Source: Cephalotrichum gorgonifer
Lineage: Eukaryota; Ascomycota; Sordariomycetes; Microascales; Microascaceae
Length of the DNA: 64,000 bases
Assembly (NCBI GenBank): GCA_900312665.1
Contig: ONZQ02000003.1
Span: 392,648-456,647 of the forward strand
Direction of reading: 5' to 3'
Within the stretch, counting starts at the first letter, position 1; every line of letters begins with the position of its first letter. Below the pieces are notes generated by a model. That model saw nothing but the letters and a program-made list of their open reading frames with translations, was not told where the DNA came from and did not search any database. Positions 57,604 through 64,000 of the stretch are shown here, piece after piece. The position numbers and the translations under genes are program-made.

Positions 57604-59165
57604 GGTGGTGGCGGGGATCTCAGGCTATGGAGACGAGGAGAATGAGAAGGGATGATAGGCAGAGTTTAACTTGACGACTCTGGTAAACTACTGTGAAGAG
57701 TCCTCGCGCGTTTCCTGTGTGCATGTGGCTTGCCGTGAGTCTTCCACCTCAAAAATAAATGTAGGAAAGGGAAGGGAGAGAAGGGGCGCGAAAGGCAGAC
57801 AAGATGTAGCTGTGAGCACGTCTTGGAGGAGACGGAGAGGGAGAGGGAAGAAAAAAGAAGCGCAAGATGGTGTCAACTGCTGAAGCACGTCAAGTCACAT
57901 ACAGAGGGCGTCTGGAAATGCGAATTTGAGATGTATCGCCCTCAATTGGCTGAACCGAGTGCATGGGTACAGTTCGTCGTTGGAGGGGGTATAGCTATAC
58001 GAGCATATACCGAAGAACGTGGGATAAAACGATAAGAGCATGGCGTATGCACGCCGGGAAAGGTGGGGGAGGGGAAGAGGCGCGCGGGGGGTAAGCTAGC
58101 CAGCTAGCCACAAGCTAACGCTAACGACTAGTTAACTACATCAACGGAAGGGCCAACTTCAGTTTCGTTCCCTCTAGTGGACTCGTAGACCGTCTGGATT
58201 CATAGCAAGATCCCTCACACCTAGAGTAAGACCACCCCCCTCAGAAACCAAAAAAAAAATATACATAATAAAAATAATGCCGATATCACATCAAGCAGCG
58301 GTAGTCATTAAGGAAACTCGCCTCTGTCACCCAACTTCCAGTTTCGGACATGCCTGTCTCGTGTCAGAGTTCCCCCAACTCCTCGTACGTCATGTCACGT
58401 AATGATCCCATGCACGTAAGCCCTCTCCCCACTCCCACTCCTAGGCCATGGCTTCGGAGGGGCAACGAACGGGTTTGGGAAGTAGAACCGGAGGAAGGGA
58501 CGAAGGAACCCGGAGCTCGGAGTGGGTATGAGGTGAGGTGAGATATGAGGTCAGCAAAAGCAAGATCCCGTAGCCTGGCGGGAGGATGTACTTGCCGGCT
58601 GTGATAATTCCAATATGTAGGTTATGAGTATGAGCTGGGAGGATAGCTTGTGCCTTGTCTAAATTAGGGAGGGGGACCTTGCATTGCGTTAAACACACGC
58701 TCAACTTCAACTGCGGCCGGCAATTACATGTATTGGTCACTTACACGAGCTAGCATGTCCCACATGGGATACACCCGAGCAACATGGGCCCGGCCTGCCG
58801 CGACCATGGAAGTGGTGTGGGTGGGACACCTCGACGCTGGCTCACGTTTGTAGAGGCCTGTGTTCCAATATTAAGTGGTAACATACGCGCGATGTGGGAG
58901 AAAACGGCGGCTGTCTCAATGTATGTACCCTACTACAGCTTTTGTAAATGCCAATGCTCGCATACAAATACAAATTAACGGCCAGATCGTGGGTAGGCTT
59001 TTACCCGACATCCTCATTCTCGCACCCGCCCTCGCAAGCCGCACCCCAAAACGCCTCCAACAAAACTCGAAAAAAAGACATGTTTTAAAGAATCGTCTCA
59101 TCTACCCACCCCAATACAACGGGTGAAAGAACCACCAGCACACACAACACGTGTCCCATCCCCTC
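57604..59165. other. Spacer, no gene seen
   Basis: 1.56 kb between GNAT and SEC62. Only short frames. It includes an A-run near 58250 and the probable SEC62 3' UTR just below 59166. Confidence 0.55.
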
Positions 59166-60587
59166 TTACTCATCGTCGGCTTCCTCCACCTTGGGCGCGG
59201 CGTACGACCGTTGCCTCGGCTCCGCAGTGATCTGCGTATCCGTGCCCGTCGTCGTAGCGCTGGCGGGCGGAGCCGTGCCCGTCGCGGCGCTGATCTGGGA
59301 CTGCGCCTCCGCATTACCGATCCCCCCCGCGGTCCTCTTCTTCTTCTTCTTCTTGGGCTCAGTCTGGGAATAGTTGTTAGTAAAAGACAAGAGAGGGAAA
59401 AGGGGGAGAAGAGAAGGGGGGGCTGGGCTCACCTCGTGCCACGCCCAGACGGGGCGGAAACTATCCATGAACGAAACATCCTCCCAGAGGTTGGGATACA
59501 GCCATAGGCCAGGCGGTACGGCGAAGTACGTGATGCAGAAGAGGATCACCCGGAAGATGGCCATGAGGAAGAACAGGCCCAGCAGGCCCAAGAACCCCCA
59601 GCTGAGGTAGTACACGCCTAGCCGCAGCTTCAGCGGCCAGAGAGGGTACAGCACGATGATGAAGATGACGAGAACCGCCAGCGCCGCGTACACCTTGCGC
59701 TTGAGCTGCGACCCCTCCCACAGCCACGCGTAGTACATGTCCTCCTGCGCGTCCTGCTGCGGCTCGATCTTGACCGTCCAGAGGCCCTTGACCCGCTTCG
59801 CCTTTTTGCCGTGGTTGTGCTCCTCGGACGGGTCGACCTTCCTGACGCGGAGGGCGAGCATCGACATGGGGAGGAGCTTGAACGTGTTCTCGAGCGACGC
59901 TCGGTCCTTGATCTCCGGGAGGAGGGGGTTCTTCTTTCGCGCCTTGGTGTACGCAGGGGACTCGAGAGCTCGGAGCGCTCGCTTGACTGTTGATTTTCGC
60001 ACGTTTGTTAGTTCACCGAACATACGCAGCTACGTAAAGCCTACAGCCAAGCTTCGAAATGTCCCGAGGAAAAAGAACTCACCCTTGAACATATCCTTGC
60101 GCTCGCCGTTCAGGATGCACGTCCTGGGTTTCAGATCCTGGCTCTTGAGGAAGTTCGCGACCGCGAGCGCCTTGGGGTTGGGGGGTCCGGGCGTGATGGG
60201 CTGGGGCTGGCCAGGGCCAGGACCCCCGGGGCGGGCACCAGGGGGACCGGGAGGTCGGGGACCACCAGGGCCGCCGGGGGGCCCGCCGGCGCGCTGCTGC
60301 TGCTGCTGCATCTGTTGCATCTGCTGCATGCGCATCATCTGCTGCCTCTTGACGTGCTCCACGAACTCAGGGACAGACATGCCGGCCTTCTGAGCCTCGG
60401 CAGCGATCTGCCTCTGCATCGCCTGGATCTGCTCGGGCGTCGGCATCGGGCCTCCGGGGCCCATGGGCATAGGCCCACCTGGACCTCCTGGGCCCCCGGG
60501 ACCACCGGGACCTCCTGGGCCACCTGGGCCACTAGGACCACCGGCGCCGGCAGGCCCCCCTGGGCCAGGAGGCACTGGCGTCGACAT
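59166..60587 (-). CDS. SEC62: Sec62, ER protein-translocation subunit
   Basis: Component of the Sec62/63 complex for post-translational import into the ER. Exons 60587-60083, 59986-59433 and 59363-59166 (donors GTGAGT and GTGAGC, acceptors AACAG and CCCAG) encode 418 aa. The N-terminal 110 residues are a long Gly/Pro (GGP)n stretch and a Gln/Met-rich segment (MQQMQQMQQQQQR). The Sec62 domain follows: ALAVANFLKSQDLKPRT, GERKDMFKVKRALRAL, KRVKGLWTVKIEP, then YYAWLWEGSQLKRKVYAAL. Two membrane spans are seen: VLVIFIIVLYPLWPL and LLGLFFLMAIFRVILFCITY. The PNLWEDVSFMDSFRPVWAWH block after them is highly typical. The tail is Lys-rich (KKKKKKR) and disordered. Divergent from DIB1. Confidence 0.95.
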
Positions 60588-61143
60588 GTTCGAAAAGGAG
60601 TGAAGTGCGGGCGAGGTTACGGCGCGTAGCTTATAAATCGAATGGGTGCGGAGGAGATCTAGTTCAAGACGGAAAGAGAAACGCGAAGAGAAAAGTGTCG
60701 AGGTATCTCCTGGGGGAGTCTAGCGGTTGTTTCGTCCACAAGCGGATGGTATGTGGAGGGAAAATAAGTGAAGACAACACTCGCTCTCTTTTGGCGGGAG
60801 CTACTGTTGCGGATGTGGCCTCAGGGCGCGGCCAGAGCTACGTGGTAACTTCGAAAATTCCTATTGGCGTCACAAGCTCCGTACGGGGCGGCTCGGCTAA
60901 ATATCGGTAATTCCACTTGGACCCCCAAAAATAAGCTTGTTGTCCCTATTTCTCCGTCAGGCAGCGTCCCCGGACAGGCTTATCGATAGCACGGAACAAT
61001 ATCGTCATCCAGACAAACGTCAAACACCCCACCTATTACAGTCGACCTCTTCCCAACCGTCAGTCAACGTCACGTCCACCGACACTACTATTCAGCACAA
61101 CTCTCGCTCACTCGTTTAGAAACGATACCACAAACTACTCACT
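60588..61143. promoter_or_regulatory. Shared divergent promoter region, SEC62 / DIB1
   Basis: About 550 bases between two divergent starts, with no open frame of note. No individual regulatory site could be assigned. Confidence 0.5.
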
Positions 61144-61804
61144 ATGGGCTCCGTGTTCCTACCCCATCTAAGGAGCGGCTGGCACGTCGACCAGGCCATC
61201 CTGAGCGAAGAAGAACGCCTTGTCGTGATATTGTTCGGCAGAGACTCTGACCCTGACTGCATGAGGATGGGAGAAGTAAGTTCCTCTCCCGGGCGGCACC
61301 TCCCTCTCCTGATTCGAAAATATCCCACTTCAACTCACCTACCCGTTTCTTCCGCACATCCCTAACTAACAAACACTCTTTAGGTCCTCTACAAGATCTC
61401 CGAGCCCGTCCGCAACTTCGCCGTCATCTATATGACCGATATCGACCAGGTCCCCGACTTCAACGGCATGTACGAGCTCTACGACCCCTGCACGATCCTC
61501 TTCTTCTGGCGCAACAAGCACATGCTCTGCGATTTCGGCACGGGCAACAACAACAAGCTCAACTGGGTCCTCGAGGACAAGCAGGAGCTAATCGACATCA
61601 TCGAGACCATCTACCGCGGCGCGAAGAAGGGAAGGGGTCTCGTCGTCAGTCCGAAGGGTATGACCCCCGCCGCCCACCCCCAAACTTCTCTCTATATATA
61701 TTTTGTCTATCCTTGCTTGACTCCTACTGTCAGTGACGCGCAGGAACTGCAATCGCTAACCCCTCCTTTTTCTCCTAGACTACTCCACGAGGCACAGGTA
61801 CTAG
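61144..61804 (+). CDS. DIB1: U5 snRNP thioredoxin-like protein Dib1/Dim1
   Basis: Essential component of the U4/U6.U5 tri-snRNP, released at spliceosome activation. Exons 61144-61275, 61384-61657 and 61779-61804 (donors GTAAGT and GTATGA, acceptors TTTAG and CCTAG) encode 143 aa, the conserved family length. The sequence is unmistakable: LPHLRSGWHVDQAILSEEE, VVILFGRDSDPDCM, VPDFNGMYELYDPCTILFFW, RNKHMLCDFGTGNNNKLNW and the C-terminal GRGLVVSPKDYSTRHRY. The last exon is only 26 nt long, so unspliced reading gives a wrong tail. Confidence 0.97.
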
Positions 61805-62546
61805 TCAGAGACCTGTCGAGGATCGTCCCTTTATCCAAGGCGCCGGACGCGCCCCGGCCAAAAATACGAACGCGTTGCTGGGATTACGGTGTCGGAAAGG
61901 CGTTTTTATGACTTATGGTTATGTAGTGTACTTCCCAGGGTTCGTCTCACGAATATCAAAGCGCCCATTTTTCTTCTCTCTTCCTTCCGCCGTCTTGGAC
62001 GCCGCCGATGATGCTAATGCTTGAGATAAAAGTAAGAATCCCATGTTGAGGCTTCCCCGTCCCGGAGGCCTGAAGTCACGTCGACACTGAAACCATGGCT
62101 GCAAGAACACGATCTCCCTCGTTCCCATGGTATGAAAATATGCTCATCCTTGTTCGTAAGCCCAGAGTGCTAAGACACCGCCCCCCTTCTTCCGCCTCTG
62201 ATTCACCCACATAGTCTTTGTCTTCCCTTCTACGGCGTTCAAAGTCACACACAACTGAGACCGCTAGATAAGTACCCCTGGGGACTGGTCTTTTGTTTTC
62301 TAACTATTAAACCATTTGCATTCCACAAGAACTCGTAACCGCCATTATGTACACACACATATGTCGTACAGAAATCTTAAATGGAGGGGCAATGTAGTTG
62401 ATACCACAAAGTCACCTTATTAGCGTACCCCAGGCGACGAATCACCGTGATTAAAAAGGTCTAGGGAAAGGAGAAACAACAACAATTGAAAGGCAAAGGG
62501 GTATTATAAACACATCCTCCCAACAATTAACAAAAAATTGAAATCT
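61805..62546. other. Convergent spacer, no gene seen
   Basis: 740 bases between the 3' ends of DIB1 and the Furry-like gene; AT-richer than average near 62300-62540, consistent with 3' UTRs. Confidence 0.6.
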
Positions 62547-64000
62547 CTAAAGCATATCCCCCTGGGACGTTGACCCTTTTGGTGGAAACAAATTTGTCAA
62601 GCTCGGAAGCTTAGGAACAGGCCCCCGATCCAGTCGGAAGTGGTCCACCTCCCTTGTCCTACCCCCCGTGAGCCTCCGCATTCCGGACCGAACGAAGATC
62701 GATCCCTCGCCTGCGGTGCCGGGCCGCTCGTCGTCAGCGTCGGAGAAGACCTCGTCATCCGACGTGAGGTAGTCGCCCGGGTGGGACTGGGTAGAGGGGG
62801 AGACCACGGATTTGGAGGGTACGCGGGGGTGCAGGGAGCTGGTGGGGGTGAAGGCGCCCGGGGTCATGGTGTTCGAGCTCGTCTCGCGGGAGAGCGGTGG
62901 CCGGTCCACGAAGCCGTTCTGGAAGGACGTGGTATTGGACGCCTGGTGGAGGATAGGTAGGATTTGGTCGTCATAGAGCTGCACGCTTGACTGGGTCATG
63001 TCGGGGTCGTACTCCGTAATCGTTCTGGAGGAGCGCCCCTCGCTTGGCGTGTCCTGCGAGAGGTCGTCGAAGAAGTCATCGAGACTGTCGAGCTTGCTGA
63101 CTAGATCACCCGTGGTGCTTTCGGCGCGGAACTCGTCCGACATCATGGTATCGGTCCGGTCACCAGTTGGGAAGTAGCCGTAGGCGAATTCATCCGTGTG
63201 GAACTCTACCTCAGGTGTTTGCACCTCTTCGTCCGCAGCTCCCTCCGCGCTCTGGCACATGTAGAAGGCTGCGTGGATGTTGGCGCGAGTTGAGTCCGTC
63301 TTCTTGGCTGGCACAGGGATCGCCCAGCCAGACTCCTCCGGAATGCCGAATAGGCTCTGGGTGCGCTCGTACTCCTTGCGGACGGTCTTTGACGTTGCCC
63401 TCGTCATGCTCATTCGGAGATGATGCTTGTCCATGGACGTGCCCGACATCGTCATGATATTGTCTAGCACCTCCAAGGCCTCCATACAGAACTCAGTTTG
63501 GAGCAACCGCAGGAGGGGTGAAATAAGGTCTGAACCGTGGCCGGCAAGCTCTGGCCTCCGCATGTCAATCTCAGGGATAACGACGCAGAGAATTTGCATC
63601 GTCTTGACCTTTACCCAGGATATGCCATTGGTGAGAAGACCCATGAAAAATGTTACCAGCTGGAAATCGAGCTGCGGGAGGAAGTATTCTCGCAACGCCC
63701 CAAACATATCCACTAGGAAGCCCTTGCCTGACCGATACTTAGAAGCGACAAAGTCCTTGAGGACTAGTTCGATGGCAGTGTACCCCTCGCTCCCGACGAC
63801 ACTTAGCAGCACCTCAACCGAACGAGCGACCTCCTCGTTCGGCTGGCCGACGTCCATGAAGTGAAGGAATCTGGGGAGATGGGCGAGAACGGCGAAGAAA
63901 ATCCGGCTGTCATCCCCGATGAGATTGTCACTCGGCAGCAAGAGAAGTTTGTCCATCGTCCGCAGGGCTGGTTCCATGCACAGAGACGAACGTAGCCCCT
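62547..64000 (-). CDS. Furry/Tao3/Mor2-like cell-morphogenesis protein, C-terminal part (partial)
   Basis: Very large scaffold of the RAM/MOR network that supports NDR kinase signalling and polarised growth. Only the 3' part is in the window: the frame is open from the right edge to the stop at 62547, about 484 codons. An internal Met at 63977 is unlikely to be the start because the frame stays open upstream of it. The visible part has an Armadillo/HEAT-like helical segment (PALRTMDKLLLLPSDNL, FVASKYRSGKGFLVDMFGAL, LVTFFMGLLTNGISWVKVKT, SDLISPLLRLLQTEFCMEAL, NIMTMSGTSMDKHHLRM) matching the conserved C-terminal domain of Mor2/PAG1. A Ser/Asp-rich disordered tail follows. No intron is seen in this portion. 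Confidence 0.85.
   Translation of the reverse strand, partial: GLRSSLCMEPALRTMDKLLLLPSDNLIGDDSRIFFAVLAHLPRFLHFMDVGQPNEEVARSVEVLLSVVGSEGYTAIELVLKDFVASKYRSGKGFLVDMFGALREYFLPQLDFQLVTFFMGLLTNGISWVKVKTMQILCVVIPEIDMRRPELAGHGSDLISPLLRLLQTEFCMEALEVLDNIMTMSGTSMDKHHLRMSMTRATSKTVRKEYERTQSLFGIPEESGWAIPVPAKKTDSTRANIHAAFYMCQSAEGAADEEVQTPEVEFHTDEFAYGYFPTGDRTDTMMSDEFRAESTTGDLVSKLDSLDDFFDDLSQDTPSEGRSSRTITEYDPDMTQSSVQLYDDQILPILHQASNTTSFQNGFVDRPPLSRETSSNTMTPGAFTPTSSLHPRVPSKSVVSPSTQSHPGDYLTSDDEVFSDADDERPGTAGEGSIFVRSGMRRLTGGRTREVDHFRLDRGPVPKLPSLTNLFPPKGSTSQGDML

Noticed and set aside
1..64000. tRNA, rRNA and CRISPR searches by eye
   Set aside because: No convincing cloverleaf with GGTTCRANNCC T-arm, no rRNA-like block and no regularly spaced direct repeats were found. 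A covariance-model scan could still find a tRNA that I missed.

Overview
This window is nuclear DNA of a filamentous ascomycete (Pezizomycotina, probably a Sordariomycete-like genome). The signs are short spliceosomal introns (mostly about 50-110 nt) with GTRNGT donors, CTRAY-like branch sites and YAG acceptors, moderately GC-rich codon use, gene spacers of 0.2-4.5 kb, and a typical fungal gene set: DUF3425 bZIP, OPT transporter, PNP-NACHT-ankyrin NLR, Sec62, Dib1, Tap42, End3. I see no bacterial, viral or organellar gene.

Layout. 0.1-3.9 kb (-): a large homeodomain/C2H2 regulator with an unusual C-terminal repeat array. 3.9-8.35 kb: gene-free. 8.35-9.6 kb (+): bZIP/DUF3425 regulator. 9.6-12.46 kb: spacer with a 14-nt minisatellite. 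12.46-14.33 kb (+): methylenetetrahydrofolate reductase. 14.3-17.5 kb: spacer rich in TACTCGTA-like words. 17.5-19.25 kb (+): GT31-type glycosyltransferase. 20.5-23.8 kb (-): oligopeptide transporter, with an assembly gap just upstream. 25.9-26.75 kb (+): 5-formyl-THF cyclo-ligase. 27.2-31.8 kb (-): NLR with PNP, NACHT and ankyrin domains. 31.8-34.8 kb: gene-free. 34.8-37.2 kb (+): secreted copper amine oxidase. 38.4-39.5 kb (-): Tap42. 40.2-41.6 kb (+): End3. 42.0-43.4 kb (-): AIF/AMID-like flavoprotein. 44.75-45.3 kb (+): acyl-CoA-binding protein. 45.5-47.25 kb (-): tyrosyl-DNA phosphodiesterase 1. 48.9-51.2 kb (+): Eps1-like transmembrane PDI. 52.0-55.1 kb (-): nine-exon phospholipase D. 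56.8-57.6 kb (-): GNAT acetyltransferase. 59.2-60.6 kb (-): Sec62. 61.1-61.8 kb (+): Dib1/Dim1. 62.5 kb to the right edge (-): 3' part of a Furry/Tao3/Mor2 gene.

There is no operon or obvious metabolite cluster; most genes are housekeeping genes in divergent or convergent pairs. Two act in the same pathway (MTHFR and 5-formyl-THF cyclo-ligase, one-carbon folate metabolism). Two more act at the ER (Sec62 translocon, Eps1-like PDI). Accessory character is strongest at the NLR and in the flanking gene-poor spacers.

All spliced models were joined by hand from donor/acceptor sites, and each total coding length is divisible by three. The most interesting items are: (i) five degenerate copies of a module I read as CENP-B-like helix-turn-helix behind the homeodomain and zinc fingers of the first gene; (ii) the NLR, whose reading frame is kept only by a GC-AG intron and an intron with a poor GTTTGC donor beside a GAG repeat; (iii) an 11-nt and a 24-nt microexon in phospholipase D; (iv) a recurrent TACTCGTA/GTACGAGTAC word family confined to spacers.
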